Assembly (NCBI GenBank): GCA_001939145.1
Contig: LSRX01001583.1
Span: 50,002 to 114,001 of the forward strand
Source of the DNA: Symbiodinium microadriaticum
Lineage: Eukaryota > Sar > Dinophyceae > Suessiales > Symbiodiniaceae
Length of the DNA stretch: 64,000 nt
Reading direction: 5' to 3'
Shown here in pieces: positions 1-12,190 of the stretch (position 1 is the first letter of the stretch; every line of letters starts with the position of its first letter). The position numbers were made by a program, and so were the translations under genes. The notes under the pieces are model-generated. The model was given only the letters and a program-made list of their open reading frames with translations. It was not told the DNA's origin and did no database searches.

Positions 1-569
1 GCACCTCCCGCACCCTAACGGAAGGAAAATAACAAAGGAGTTACCAAAAAAGATGAAAAGGCGCAGTGGCGAAAGCCACAAGACCTCCGGGTCTCTCTAG
101 GTAATCTCTTGGTACTCTCACTCGACCGCGCGGGCTCAACATCAAAATAGCGAACGCTGTATTGCACCACTGACATACAATAACTTATCGCTTCATAACA
201 CAGCTCATGTTCAACGGAATTGTATCGGAAACGTACAAAAGCAACACTATAAGTTATCGGAGACTATATCTGCGACCGCAGGCCCCCCCATGGCAATGCG
301 GGAGAACCGTACCCTGTTACACAACGGGGACAGCGGTAACGAACTGCGAACCCCCCAAAATAATAGACTGCAGCCGCCGAAGCCGAAGAATAGACATACA
401 ACTATCAATACAAGCGTTGTGGTAACACCAAAGAAAAACTCTCAGAGACAATGTCGTTCAATCATTTCGTATTTAGAAAGAAAAGTAAGAAGAACGAATG
501 AAAGAAGGAGGCCTATTTTCAGAAATCTCAAGAACAGTTAGTTACATATAAAGCAGTCGGGGTAAAAGA
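1..569. other. left-edge sequence, no gene recognised
   Basis: Only short overlapping open frames occur here and none resembles an endonuclease or gag-like domain. It may be the decayed 5' part of the LINE that follows, since a complete LINE would carry an endonuclease upstream of the RT, but nothing in the sequence proves this. Confidence 0.3.
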
Positions 570-2906
570 ATGGAAGCCCCCATGGCATTTACACAAATTC
601 GCTCAGATGGACTACTTCCTCATCAATTCAAAGTGGAAAACGCAATCACAAACATCACCACAACTGTTGTACACACTGTGGAAACGGACCACAAGCTGTT
701 GATAGCAAATGCTTCTTTCAAACTAAAGGCTAACAACAGAAGACATTTCGAGAGACATCCTAGATTCCATCAGCCATCACAACAACAGTTATTGAGCTAC
801 AATGATTCAATCCGAAAGAAAGCAGAGGATGATAACCCACAAGAACGCCAAGACGTTAACGTTTTTGATAGGCTAAACAACATATTGTTGACCAGCGCCA
901 GTGAAACACTTGTTAAAAAGAACCCGAAAATCAAAAAGCCATACATATCTCAAGGCACGTGGAACTTATTAGAGAGGAAATGGACAGCCATAGAAAGAGG
1001 TGATCAAGATATTGCAGATGAAATCAGCAAAGAAATCAAAAAGCAAGCGCAACAAGACAGAGAAAACGACTTCTTGCAGCAACGCGAGGAAATTACAGCT
1101 CAAGGCTACAAATGGGAGGGCCTCAAAAAGCTTAGAGCAAAATTTACTCCATCCTTCACCAAGTTTAAAGATATAGATGGCAACCATGTCCCATTTCAAG
1201 AATATGCCAGTAAAGCAGCCGAATATCTTGAAAAGGTACAATGGAAAGCACCGGACCTCAATGATGATCAAGAATCAAGCGAAAACATTCCACTACAAAA
1301 TGGCTCCTACAAAGTAGACGATTCTCCTTTCACAATCACTGAGCTAGAGTATGTCTTCAACAAAATCAAAAACAATAAATCACCAGGAGCAGACCAAATC
1401 CCAGGCGAACTCTTCAAATGGCTGGATGTGCCAAACAGAAGACTGGTATTAGATGCGGCGAACGTTTGTTTAGCAAAAGGAGAAATGGACCATCACCTCA
1501 TGCAGGCAGTTGTAGTTTCGATATACAGAAAAGGGGATGCATCTAAGCTTGAAAACTATCGACCCATATCGTTACTTAATACGTGTTATAAAATAACCGC
1601 AGCATTGGTTAAAGAAAGATTGGACAAAGGACTGGACTCGTGGTTAATGACCACGCAATTTGGTTTCCGCAAACATAAAAGCCCCTCTCACGCAATATTT
1701 ATGGCTCGCAGATTACAAGATATTTCGGAGAAATCAAGAACTGCTAGTACTCTCATTCTATTGGACTGGGAGAAGGCCTTTGATAAAGTGTCGCAACAGA
1801 AGATGCTTGAAGTATTGCGTCGCTTGCAAGTACCAGACAAAATTTACAGACTAATCAAAGATTTCTATACTAATCCTGAGTTCAAAGTACGCTCCGGTAA
1901 CAATGAGTCGGAATGGAAATTTCAATATTCTGGCATAAGGCAGGGATGTCCGCTTTCACCTTACTTGTTTGTATTAGTTATGGGAGCTCTGTTCGCAGAC
2001 ATTAAAATGGAACTATGTACACCAAGACAACTCCAGCCATTAGACGGTATTTACTTCTCTGAAATCCTCTTTGCTGACGATACGCTAATATTTGGAGCTA
2101 ACACGCAATGTATTAACAAGCTATTACATGCAATTGAAAGGCATAGTGCGTACTACGGGTTGAAACTGAATTATGGAAAATGCGTGAATCTTACAGCAAA
2201 TCAAAGAGTTTCATCAGTACGCTTTTCTCCCGATGGACCAGCTGCAGGAAGACTAGTCCCAAGACAGAGATCAGCCACATACTTAGGCACTTTACTCACT
2301 GACACATTCGACAATAAGGCGGAAATAGCCAACAGACTGGGAGATTGTATAGCGACATGTAATCGACTTAAGATCTTTTGGAAAAAGGCTAGCACATCAA
2401 TCAAATGGAAAATCCAAGTGTTTAATGCAATCATAAGATCAAAACTTTTGTATGGCCTTGAATGTATACAGCTGACGAACGCTGAAATCTCTAAACTGAA
2501 TGCATTTCAAAACAAAAGCCTGAGACGCATCCTAGGAAAGCCTCCGACATTTCTAGACAGAGAACAAACCAATCAACGGATATACCAGGAAATACGCCAG
2601 ATCTACCACTGTAACTTTGAGCACTTCGGTGACACATGGAGAAAGGCGAAATTGAGACTTTTTGGTCACATCCTGAGATCATCCAGATCAGACCCTTTAA
2701 ACCAGGTGGTATTTCATTCCGACAACCTAAGGCCCAGGACTGTTTTGACAAGGAGGGTGGGTCGCCCCAAATCTGATTGGCTGCTGGAGACATATGCTGA
2801 TGCATACAAGCAAATAGCAGGTCCCATAACTATGTTTGATCACAATAATGATGCCCATCTCCAGATTGTTCAGCAACAGGCTCTTCAAAGGATAGATCCT
2901 TTTTAG
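570..2906 (+). CDS. LINE reverse transcriptase (778 aa, uninterrupted)
   Basis: This ORF encodes a non-LTR reverse transcriptase, the enzyme that copies LINE RNA into the genome at a nicked target. Residues 1-250 are basic linker sequence without a recognisable endonuclease. The RT domain covers about 253-560. It shows KSPGADQIPGELFKW, YRPISLLN, QFGFRKHKS, motif A LLDWEKAFD (Asp399), the IRQGCPLSPYLFVLV block and motif C FADD (501-504). A thumb/C-terminal region follows to about 760, with YLGTLL, LLYGLE and GRPKSDW typical of the family. There is no frameshift or internal stop over 2.3 kb, which suggests fairly recent activity. The missing endonuclease means either a second upstream ORF or 5' truncation. 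The ATG at 570 is the first of the frame. Confidence 0.93.
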   Translation: MEAPMAFTQIRSDGLLPHQFKVENAITNITTTVVHTVETDHKLLIANASFKLKANNRRHFERHPRFHQPSQQQLLSYNDSIRKKAEDDNPQERQDVNVFDRLNNILLTSASETLVKKNPKIKKPYISQGTWNLLERKWTAIERGDQDIADEISKEIKKQAQQDRENDFLQQREEITAQGYKWEGLKKLRAKFTPSFTKFKDIDGNHVPFQEYASKAAEYLEKVQWKAPDLNDDQESSENIPLQNGSYKVDDSPFTITELEYVFNKIKNNKSPGADQIPGELFKWLDVPNRRLVLDAANVCLAKGEMDHHLMQAVVVSIYRKGDASKLENYRPISLLNTCYKITAALVKERLDKGLDSWLMTTQFGFRKHKSPSHAIFMARRLQDISEKSRTASTLILLDWEKAFDKVSQQKMLEVLRRLQVPDKIYRLIKDFYTNPEFKVRSGNNESEWKFQYSGIRQGCPLSPYLFVLVMGALFADIKMELCTPRQLQPLDGIYFSEILFADDTLIFGANTQCINKLLHAIERHSAYYGLKLNYGKCVNLTANQRVSSVRFSPDGPAAGRLVPRQRSATYLGTLLTDTFDNKAEIANRLGDCIATCNRLKIFWKKASTSIKWKIQVFNAIIRSKLLYGLECIQLTNAEISKLNAFQNKSLRRILGKPPTFLDREQTNQRIYQEIRQIYHCNFEHFGDTWRKAKLRLFGHILRSSRSDPLNQVVFHSDNLRPRTVLTRRVGRPKSDWLLETYADAYKQIAGPITMFDHNNDAHLQIVQQQALQRIDPF

Positions 2907-3150
2907 TTCCAGGTGATGGCGCACCAAGGCTTTCAGCCTCTCCAGGTAATGCGCGAGGTAATCTCATCATGGTGGACGTGGTGCTGTTGTTTTGAGCCGC
3001 ATGTGTGTACAGACTTCTTGGTTTATATTTATCAAGTACAAGGTTCTGTTGGGAGCTCACTGCGCTCGCTAGAAAAAATATTTAACTATATTTATTTTTC
3101 CATTTATTTATTTACGCAGCTAGAAATTGGCAGAAAGGCGCGCGATTTCA
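570..3150 (+). mobile_element. non-LTR retrotransposon (LINE), ends not defined
   Basis: The body of this element is the reverse transcriptase ORF at 570-2906, followed by a short AT-rich 3' stretch. I see no poly-A tail and no target-site duplication, so both ends are guesses. It lies directly upstream of the acceptor of a sulfatase exon, so it may sit in a sulfatase intron. The base composition is clearly more AT-rich than the flanking host exons. Confidence 0.6.
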
Positions 3151-3275
3151 AGTATTTATGTATGCAACTAGAATTCCTTTTCCGAGGACAGTCGCATCGA
3201 CGTTCTTAGCTAAAATCTGGTTCCCTGACGTCCGGTGTCCGAACGAAGCTCTTTTGCATTTTTGCACGCCTTCAG

Positions 3276-4954
3276 GTATGGGAGCCAAGGTCAAAGCCGG
3301 TGGGTACAAGACCTTCTACACTGGGAAGTGGGACGCAGGGATGGCTACTCCGCAGCACACCCCTCGTGGTCGTGGATTCGACAGCAGTTTCCTTTATTAC
3401 CAACATGCCAACGACTATTGGAACAAAAAGACTGGGATTGAGGCAACTGGTGAAATCACGCCATGCTTGAATGCATTCTACGACCTTGTGACTGAAAACG
3501 ACACGTACCGTGGACCGTACAAGGAAGCAGACTTGACAGATGCGTGCAAGGATAGTGAGGAGCGTACACCATTCTGCTACGAGGAGAAGATGTTTGAGGA
3601 ACGCTCTTTGCAGATAATCCGAGATCACAACGCATCCGACTTGGATCACCCACTCTTCCTATTTCATGCATTCCACCTGCTTCACACGCCTTTGCAGATC
3701 CCCAAGTACTACTACAGCAAGATTTCTGAGATCGTCTCCCAACAGGGTGGACAGATCATTGACTCAGAGAACAGACGGAAGCTGATGGCAATGACTATGT
3801 ATCTGGATGACACGATCCAGAACCTTACGGATGCCCTGAAATCGAAAGGAATGTGGGACAACACCTTGTTGGTCTTCACCACCGACAATGGCGGACCAAT
3901 TTATGAGCCAGGTTCCGCCAACAACTATCCTTTGAGAGGTGGGAAATACTCTGACTTCGAGGGGGGCGTCAGAACAAACACCTTCATCTCTGGCGGTTTC
4001 GTTCCCGAGTCCAGCCGGGGCCGCATTCACAACGGCATCGTCTCGATCGCAGATTGGTACACCATCTTTTCCGAACTTGCTGGTGTTGACGCCAAGGACG
4101 ACGCCGCTGAAGCGGCCAATGTTTGGCTAAAGTCCCGTGGCCTCAGCACGCTGGCCCCGGTGGATGGCAAGAACGGCATGCTCGACGCTATTTTCCAAGG
4201 TGCTCCAGGTCCTCGTGCGAACGAGTCCTTGTTCATATCCGGAAATGCTCTACTGTCGTATCCCTACAAGCTCGTGACCGGCAAGCAGCCCTACATGGTC
4301 CACACCGGTCCGTTGTACCCGAACTGCAGCACTGTCGGTCGCTTTGTGTCAGGAGGCGGTCCGGATTTTGTTGATTTTGGAGTGCTGGAGTACAAAATCG
4401 ATCTTGGAGACGAGTACTACTGGCGTGGAGATTGTGGGGACGGATGTTTGTACAACATTGAAGAGGACCCAAGTGAAAGCAATGACTTGTCACATGATCC
4501 GAAGTACCAGGCGCAGCTTAAGCAGATGATCGATGCCCTCGCAGACTTCAACAAGACCTTGTTCTTGCCTGATCGTGGCGAGACCGATGTCGAGGCTTGT
4601 TACTCCATCATGCTGAAGGGTGGTGGGCACTTTGGACCCTTCGTGGACATAGCGTCATATTACTCTGATCCGCCCAGGTCGTTGGATAACCTGACCAAGC
4701 ATGAGAAGCTGCAGATGACTGCCATGGGAATCACGGAGATTCCTCCAGTCAAGGAGCTCATCCAGGAGTATGTGCCAAAGCTCGCCCTCACGCAGCTCAG
4801 GAAAACTTCGGACAAGTGCTGCCCGGAGCCCGATTCTTGCACCCTAACAACAGAGCCAGACAGTCTGGACGAGACAGGACTTGTTCTTGACGCCAGCCAC
4901 AAGCTGAGTGCTTTGGACAAGGCACCTAGAAAAGATCCCAGTGTGTACATTTAA
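3276..4954 (+). CDS. arylsulfatase (arylsulfatase B-like), 3' exon
   Basis: This exon encodes most of a type I sulfatase that hydrolyses sulfate esters, probably of sulfated polysaccharides in a secretory or lysosomal compartment. A pyrimidine-rich tract ending TTCAG at 3275 gives a good acceptor, so I start the exon at 3276. Visible family blocks are AGGYKTFYTGKWDAG, RGRGFDSSF, FHAFHLLHTPLQIP (His), the metal-binding TDNGG, and LRGGKYSDFEGGVR with its active-site Lys. The N-terminal part with the metal-binding Asp pair and the CxPSR formylglycine site is not in this exon and must lie upstream or be lost. The usual GKWH histidine is Asp here (GKWDAG). The C-terminal ~150 residues are Cys-containing and poorly conserved. 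The stop is at 4954. The LINE immediately upstream may occupy the preceding intron. Confidence 0.88.
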
Positions 4955-5445
4955 GCGGTGCTGTTCCCCGGAAGTTCTGTGCTAGCACTGACCGGTTGGA
5001 AGCAAGACATTCTCAATACAAACTCTGGCACCTAGCGCGGCATCGAGGGAGCGACGCTTTAATGCAAGAGGTGTTGCCTGCTGTGACAATACCTCGATAT
5101 TTCAATGCAGTGAATGCTTGGAAGCCCCAAGAAGATTGGTTGAGACAAAAAGGTTGCTACCAGTAGTGATGTTAGAGACTGTGCATGTCGAGTGACAGCC
5201 GCATCTTCTTTAGCAGCACTGTTTGCATCCCCAGGAGAGATCATCGTGTTGCATGCTTCCAGCTCTTCTTCAAGTTTACATGCATCCAATCGACGCAAGC
5301 GGCAAGCTTCTCCCCTTGCACTGCACACAGCTACAACAATGTATGTCTAGCAGAAACCAGTCGGTCGTGCAGCTCTGCCAGGTAGTCTTGAAGGCATAGT
5401 GTTCGTTTAAGCAAGATTGTCTGGGATGACGTGAGCCAGGCTGTC
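4955..5445. other. intergenic, nothing recognised
   Basis: This is the 3' flank of the sulfatase and the 5' flank of the ankyrin gene. It holds only short open frames without coding character. No polyadenylation or promoter motif can be named with confidence. Confidence 0.4.
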
Positions 5446-7420
5446 ATGTCCTTTGCGCGGGATGTCCGGAACACCACTCCTGTACGCAAGGGTCACCATG
5501 TAAAGCCTGCGTCGGCCGCAGAGCGGCCAGAGCAATCCATCAGCCGCTTATTGGATATCGTCACGGACCACGGTCTGCAGCTGAAGTCTCTGCGGCAGGA
5601 GCATGATGCACTCCAGCAAGAAACCAAGGCCTTGCGTTGTGCACTGTCCTCTGCCGGGCTATGGCATCAAGACAAAGGTGGTGAGCGCGAGCTCCAATCG
5701 AATCCATCGGTCTCCAATCCCTCGGCCGACGACGTCTTGGCAAAGCTGGCGCAAAGCGGCGTTGCTCATGGCAAGAGACCGGCTTCTGGAGGATACCCGA
5801 CCCGAACTGCAGCCAAGGTGGAGCCCACCGGCTCCAGCGTCTGCAGCACATCCGCCGGTAGCGAGGGTTCCGGCAACAGCTTCACGTCAAGCATCAGACG
5901 ATCCAGCAGCAGCGGTAGCGTGGGTGCTGTGCGCAAGACGAAGAGCTGTCCCAAGGCACGAGCCAAGGAGAATGTCCCCAGAGATACCGAGTCAGTGGGA
6001 GAGGAGCGCGAGCGTGAGCCCAGGCGTGGGCCCAGGCACGAGCCCGAGCGTGGTGGCACGGGCNNNNNNNNNNNNNNNNNNNNNNNNNNNNNNNNNNNNN
6101 NNNNNNNNNNNNNNNNNNNNNNNNNNNNNNNNNNNNNNNNNNNNNNNNNNNNNNNNNNNNNNNNNNNNNNNNNNNNGCCTCCAGTGGATCGCCTTTGCGC
6201 CGTTCGCGGCCCCGAGAACCACCCAGCCTGTACCAGGCAGCGGAGCCCTTGCTGTCCGCATCCGCATCGACGAAGGAGAAGCGGGCGCTGGCTTTGGGAG
6301 CCATCTCACGGGCTCTTAAGGATGGAGCTCCAGCAGACAAGTGGGATGGGCCGGAGACTCCTTTAAGGGCTGCAGTGCAGGCCCGGAGTGTGGAGATGGC
6401 ACGGCTCTTGGTTGAGGCGAGGGCGAACCCGAATGAGACGGATGCCAAAGGAGTGTGTGTCCTCCACACAGCCTCCTTCGATGGCCTGGCTGACGTGTGC
6501 AGAACACTTCTGCAAGCTCGTGCAGATGCAAATGCAGCCGACCAACATGGACAAACCGCTCTTTTCTTCTCGCCGCTGCCTCAGCCACTCCTTGGTGTCA
6601 GTGGGTTCAAAGTTCAGAGGATTTCAGTGCGGCAAGGCACATACTTCATAGTTAGTCATCGTTCGAGCGAGACGACCTCCGCGTAAGCCCAGGCCTTTGA
6701 GCTCGGTCTGTGATGTCCTGCTTGAGCACAAGGCGCGAAGTCTTGTGCAGCAAAGTAGTAGGCGTTTAATGGTCAGATCAGGCACGCAGGCCGTACGGGA
6801 AATTCACAGCACGAGACGGTTCCTGCAATCTGCTGATGAGCTAGCTGTTTCTTCTTCGCAACAGGCCAATGTCAATGCCCTGAATCAGAAAGGGCAGCCG
6901 ACGACCAAGCGTTCCAGCAAGCTGCGCAGATTCCATTTGCCTGCTGCCTGAGGTCAGCCTTGCATCTCGCCAGCCGGGCAGGCCTTACCGAGGTACCCTG
7001 CACGAAACGAGCAAGCAAGAAAGGCTGATAACTTCAAGATCTCCATGATACTGTGATGGGCTTAGGTCCTCGTGTGGATGGCGCCCCGGGTCAGCCGCGA
7101 TGTCGTTGACATGCCGAAGCCCTGGTCCGGGCAAGTGTGTAGCCTCACGGCCTCACGTGCTCAACTTTCTCAATCCCACGAGATCTGGATGGTGCGGTAG
7201 GGCTCTTCCACCTCGAGTCTTCTCGTTTTCCATTCCCTGCAGCTGAAGTTCATCGTAAGCACCTAGCTGGCCAAAATGTCATCGCCACTGTTCTGGCAGA
7301 CATGTTTGCCCAGGCGAGACACGCACGGTGCCACCGCTGCCTACTACGCCAGACATGCGGGAATTCCCAGCGACTTTCTAGTCAAGCTGGGTGCCCAGTT
7401 CGAGAGTCTTGCTTGCTCCT
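5446..7420 (+). CDS. coiled-coil / ankyrin-repeat protein, multi-exon, broken by assembly gap
   Basis: The first in-frame ATG is at 5446 (MSFARDVRN). The N-terminal part has a short coiled coil (SISRLLDIVTDHGLQLK and on) and a Ser-rich, then Arg/Glu-rich linker running into the N gap. After the gap an open frame to about 6570 carries ankyrin repeats: TPLRAAVQARSVEMARLLVE, then HTASFDGLADVCRTLLQARA and ADQHGQTALFF. Two further exons fit the same fold. One starts near 6864 after a TTCTTCTTCGCAACAG acceptor (ANVNALNQKGQ). The other starts near 7314 (DTHGATAAYYARHAG). Ankyrin repeats are protein-binding scaffolds, so no reaction can be assigned. Exon ends and the true stop are not resolved, and the frame across the gap cannot be checked because the gap size is only an estimate. 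Confidence 0.6.
6064..6176. other. assembly gap (113 N)
   Basis: A run of N lies in the Arg/Glu-rich linker of the ankyrin gene. The sequence just left of it is a degenerate GAGCG/CCCAGGC repeat, a likely reason for assembly failure. Confidence 0.99.
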
Positions 7421-8083
7421 GCAGAAGGGTGCGCCCCGTGATTGGACTCCTGACGGTGCTCTCAGGCATCGGCTTCTTGTGGTTGAGAGCACCCCAGCAT
7501 CTTCAGCTGAACGGACGTGGCATCCTAAATGCCAGAATTTCACGCATGTCTTGGCAGCTCCGAGTGTGACGCCGCTGATGCAAGGCGTCGTCGGACATCC
7601 CGAGAGAGCGAGATGCAGGAGTCGTGGTTGCACAGAGCACCGAAGATTGCGCCCGTCTCGCGAGATCAGGAGACAGGAAGAGGTCGTGCACGCCAGAACT
7701 GGTCGGGACCATCGCGAGCTCCACTTCCGACGTTACTGGAGGAGCTGTACCAAGCCTCTCTGACTTGTGCAAAGCCGCCTTTCCAAGTTTGAGAAGGCTA
7801 AGGCATTTACCAGCATAGGAGAATTCCGTGTTCAAACATCAAGCAAACGATGATCACACGTGAGGAGAGGACCTGACTTCGAAGCTGTTACATGGATTAA
7901 ATTGCTGCTTCAGTGGGCACAATCGCTGCACACATCCACCCCTGCCCACCGATTTCCTCACGTCGCACTTGCTACAAGTACTAGTTACTAGGAGACCTTA
8001 AACAGGGACTCTTGAAGTCATGTACTCGTTTTGCCATGCTGGTCTTCTGTTTCTGTTTGTTGGTTTGTTCGCGACAGTGTGCA

Positions 8084-8113
8084 CGTGTGCGCGTGTGTGT
8101 GTGTGTGTGTGGG
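8084..8113. repeat. (GT)n microsatellite
   Basis: A GTGCGCGTGTGTGTGT tract. It makes the long Cys/Val-rich open frame around it untrustworthy. Confidence 0.9.
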
Positions 8114-8384
8114 GTGGTTCAATGCATCGTTGGGGCATTCCTGCTGCGGCGGAACTGCGGCTGTGACTTCGTGAAAGCACCTCGAACCAAGTGCTCGATG
8201 AATATCAGTGCAGCAAGCAGAAGAAGGGTCACAGGATTTGAAGGCCGTGGCGTCAACTTGACCAAAGGTGGGAGAATTCTGCGCGCCCACTGCCTCCGTG
8301 CGTACGGACCTGTGAGGACCAGCAGTGCTCGGAGGAGGAAGTCGCACCGGCAAGTTCCAAGGACTGCAAACTTGAAGTCACGGC

Positions 8385-9295
8385 TTGATGTCACAGCCCA
8401 ATCAGTGTCCCGTCTCTCAGGAGGTCGTGTGTGCGGAGCAAGAGAAGCAGTCGGACAAGCCCGAAGACGAGGTCCATCTCGTTCGTATCAAACCTAGCGC
8501 AGCGGGTTGGGGCTTACTGAACAGACCAACGGTAGAAAGCCTCCTGCCAACCTGTGTTCGAAGCCCTTGCTTGGCGCTTTTGTTGTCAGGCGCTACGGAC
8601 CTAGGGACATGGTTTGCTTTTTTTCTGTCGCCTTTTCCTGTCGAGCACTTTTCGCGCTTCGTTTGGGGGTCGTGCAAGGAGGAACTGCCCTGCTCAACCG
8701 TGGTCACTCCGGTTGACACGCGAATGGCAGGCGACGAGGCCAACCAAGACTTGGTGGTAAGCTATCGACGAATGCCAGCAGACTGAAAGCAGGCGACCAT
8801 GGACTTGACAAAGGACCTGCAGGTGCAGGATCGTCTTGAGAGCGAGGCCGGCGGAGTTGAAGGTGACAAAAAGACTGTGTGTACCACGAAGTCCAGCATG
8901 CACAGCAAGAGCTCACCAATGTTTCCATTGCTAAAGTAGATTTGCTACGCTGAGTGAGCAAGGAGACTGGTGATGCGGCCGAGCATGGTGAGGATCACAG
9001 CGATTGTCTCGAACGGACCTTAAAGGCTGAGCTCGGCCCAGAAGAGGTATGTCAGGAGCACCAAGAGGAGACGAGCTTTCTGTGCGAGGAGACCACTGGT
9101 GACGAGAAGGCTGAGAAAGTTGCGGACTCTGAGGAGCGACTCCCCTGGTCTGAAGACCGTGGTTCGGAGAAATCGCTTGTGGCACCTCAGGCGGCAGGAG
9201 CAGAGGTGCCGTTAGATGTGCAAGGGTGCGATGAGAGTGGGAGTTCGCCACCCGTTGGAAGCTGTCAGCTACAGGCCGGGGGCACTCATGTTTAG
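8385..9295 (+). CDS. candidate exons of an acidic protein, unidentified
   Basis: Three stretches read as coherent acidic peptide and begin or end at plausible AG|G acceptors or GT donors. About 8421-8480 gives EVVCAEQEKQSDKPEDE. About 8821-8900 gives VQDRLESEAGGVEGDKK. About 8955-9295 is rich in Glu, with KAELGPEEVCQEHQEE. They may continue the ankyrin gene upstream on the same strand or belong to another gene. No domain is recognised. Confidence 0.25.
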
Positions 9296-10607
9296 GAATG
9301 TGCCAGCATGGATCCAACAGGCTTGTGCTGACGGTGAATGCGGTGATGGTTCAGAACATTCGCCTTCCTATTCTGCCTCGGAGAGAGGCGTGTTTGCTCG
9401 TGCTGTTGGCAATGAGTGGAAAGTTGTCTGAACCTGTCCAGATCGTGCAGACAAAATGGTGACGTGGGAAGAGGATTTCGGGCAGCCAGGCCGTGGTCAC
9501 AACTGTCGGCCATACGCATGGCGGCTGGTTGTAGTTGACCCTGAATTCCACGTGTGCTTTATACAGGTTCCGCTTTGTCCCAGATGGCGCCCAACTGCGA
9601 GACGCACGAGCCTGCAGACGATCCTGCAGGCTTGCACTGAGTTTCTATGCAAAATAAGATGAGCAAGCAATCAGTCGCGTGCACAACCACCCTGAGCCGA
9701 GCTTGATCAGTGCCCGCGAACATGTTTGCAGTTTGGCAGGCACAGGCCATGTGCCAGAGTTCGAGCCAGTGGCAGAGGCACAGGGGCTTCTTGGGACTTG
9801 AGACTTGGGCCGTGCGGGGTTTTGCACCTTCACTACTGTTGTGACACCGGTTTCTTATTTCGTGAGGCAGGATTCAGGAACGCTAAAGCCCCGGAGCCTC
9901 AGCCATAAGGCCATCTGGACTGCAAAGTCTGGAGGCCTTGATGCTGTGCTGTTGGAGGTGGACGGGGGTCTCTTTTTCTTCTAAGCGTGGCTGTGGGGCA
10001 GCATACCAACCTAGGACCCTCCTTATGCTTGCGGCGGGAGGGCGAATTCTCAATGTTATCAGCGAAACGGTTTATTGATCTGGCGGTCTTGATGGTGGTG
10101 TCAGTTTCTCGCACGGTTCGCCGGTCAGCCGCCGATGCCGGAAGAGGAGCCCAACTGCATGGATATAGAACATCGGCGTCGCTTTCACAAGCGTTTCATG
10201 GGTCAGGCTTCACCATCCTCATGTCTGAGAGATCTCAGCCGTTTGCGGAGCTCTTGTGTTCCCTCATTTCCTTGTGTGGGGGGCCTGGGTCCAAACTCCC
10301 GCAAGACAAACGACGCAGAGGGTGTGGGCTGATGCCGGGGATGGAACCCAATCCCGGGATATTTTCTGGAGAGTCGAAGGATTCTGGGAATCTTGGCGCT
10401 ATTTTTCGGTTGCAGTCACATGTACAGGTAGCAGGAGATGAGGCTGCGGCGAGCAGTGTCGAATCTCGTCAGCAAGTGCGGGTTCAACACGAACGCCCTT
10501 AAGAACCATGTGCATGTGGTTTCTTACGCAATGAACACCTTGTTGCAATTCGGCAGTGAAGCTGACGATCAGTTCCCAGGCTTCGGACACATCCGAGTCC
10601 TTTATGG

Positions 10608-10887
10608 ATGCAAGCTCGCCCTGCAAACCCAGAGATGCTGCTTAGCTGCGATTTTGGCAGACTTGGGGATAGCAGCATGCCCATGGATCAGTTTCAGACA
10701 CTGAGCGCTCTGCGAGGGACGGAGCTCCAGGCGAGAGCGCCGAGTTTCGATGAATCAGGCCATCAAGCATCATCAAGCAACCTGATCCATTCCATGAGAA
10801 CAGCCTTGGCTTTGGTTACTTTTGTTGGCTTCTTGGCAGGCCTTCTTGTGGCAATTTGCAGAGCGGGAGCGCTGAAGATTCTCCCTG
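10608..10887 (+). CDS. candidate exon with one membrane segment
   Basis: This open frame ends in a 25-residue hydrophobic segment (ALALVTFVGFLAGLLVAI) followed by basic residues, and runs into CTCCCTG|GTAAATG, a good donor. The preceding 60 residues are polar. It could be a single-pass membrane protein exon. No family is recognised and transcript support is absent. Confidence 0.22.
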
Positions 10888-12190
10888 GTAAATGCTGAGC
10901 AGTCGTACTCTTGTCGCTGCTGATTTGTGCAGATGCTTCGCAAGCAAACGCTTGGTCACCTCTAAAGTTCGGGTCGCTGTGCGCTAAAGACACATTGGCG
11001 CAACATGTCGGAAATCACAGCGAGAGAGTGCAGACAGGGGCGACGCTGAAGAGCAGCCTCGCCGTGCTTCGAGGGCTCCAAAGCGGAGTCCGGAGCTGTT
11101 AGCGAGCTTCTGCCAGATCCATCATCTGGCACTTGTAATCAATGCACACCTTTATGTTTACCGGTGTGCTGATGTGATAATGACCTGCAGTCTAGTTCAG
11201 TTCACTTGGTGCCTGGAAGGCTTCGGCGACTCTAACGTAACCTCAGGCACGTGCGGCATTGTCGACCTTCGGCCTAAGTGTACTAGACATCGGCTTGCTG
11301 CCGCGGCGCGCTTGTCGGTACTCCTTGCTCTGTGCGGTGAAACAGTCGACTGCCAAAGAAAATCACCCAGGTGCTGGGCCGGGTAGTGGAGAGGGTTTCG
11401 CCATGCTGCAGCAATGAGTGGTTCCTCCCCATCCTCCAGTACTTGCCGGGGTGATAAGACATGTGGCGCACAAACTACATTGCCTCTCAGCTGCAATGCA
11501 AGCGCCTAGAAATTTATGCTCGTGGACTTGCTCTCCCCAATGATGCGCTCTTCCCACATGTTTCTCTGCGATCCTCAGGCCACATCCGGCTTTCGGGACG
11601 TGTCTTCAGCAGTTGGAAGAGGTGTTTCACTGGGAGTTGGACCGTTTCAGAGGCGCAACTTTGAGCGTGCTACGGGAAGATCATTGTGACATTGCCGAAT
11701 GGCAAGCAGCATCGAGGTTTTGCAGCACGGAGCCAGCCGTGTGTTCTGCTGCCTGGCCACCTTAATGCGGGAGCGTCAGGCAGCCTGTGGTGTAAGCAGC
11801 ATCAGCCAAGGCGTGGTGTTGCTGCTGACTGGCCCATGGTAGTCCAGGGGCGGTTCCAGGACAATGTGCAACTGCTTCGACGATGTCTGGGGAACAGAAG
11901 GCTGGTCTGTGTAAGCGAAAACCTGGGGCAGAGTGAAGCATCTGTTAGAGAGCAGCGTTTGAATCAGAGCCGATCAGGTGCCTAGCCTTTTGGATGACAT
12001 TAATGCTGGCAGCACCCGACATGTCTTTTTCCTGCAATGACAGCTCTGGCCCTAGCACTTCCTCTTAGGTCAGTTTTGATCCGACCGCATCCTTTTTCAA
12101 CTACGAGATTCCCAGAAGCTTCCAGACGAAGCCCCGCTCCGTCCGCGAGCCTTCGGGAGCTGATGCGCCCAGGCCTGGGCGTCCAACCTT

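Noticed and set aside
3262-3285. CTPSG in the sulfatase reading frame as the formylglycine motif
   Set aside because: It is only about ten residues before the KAGGY block, far too close, lacks the Arg, and lies across the intron acceptor.
8012-8497. 161-codon plus-strand ORF rich in Cys, Val and Arg
   Set aside because: It reads through the (GT)n microsatellite and has no protein-like composition outside it.
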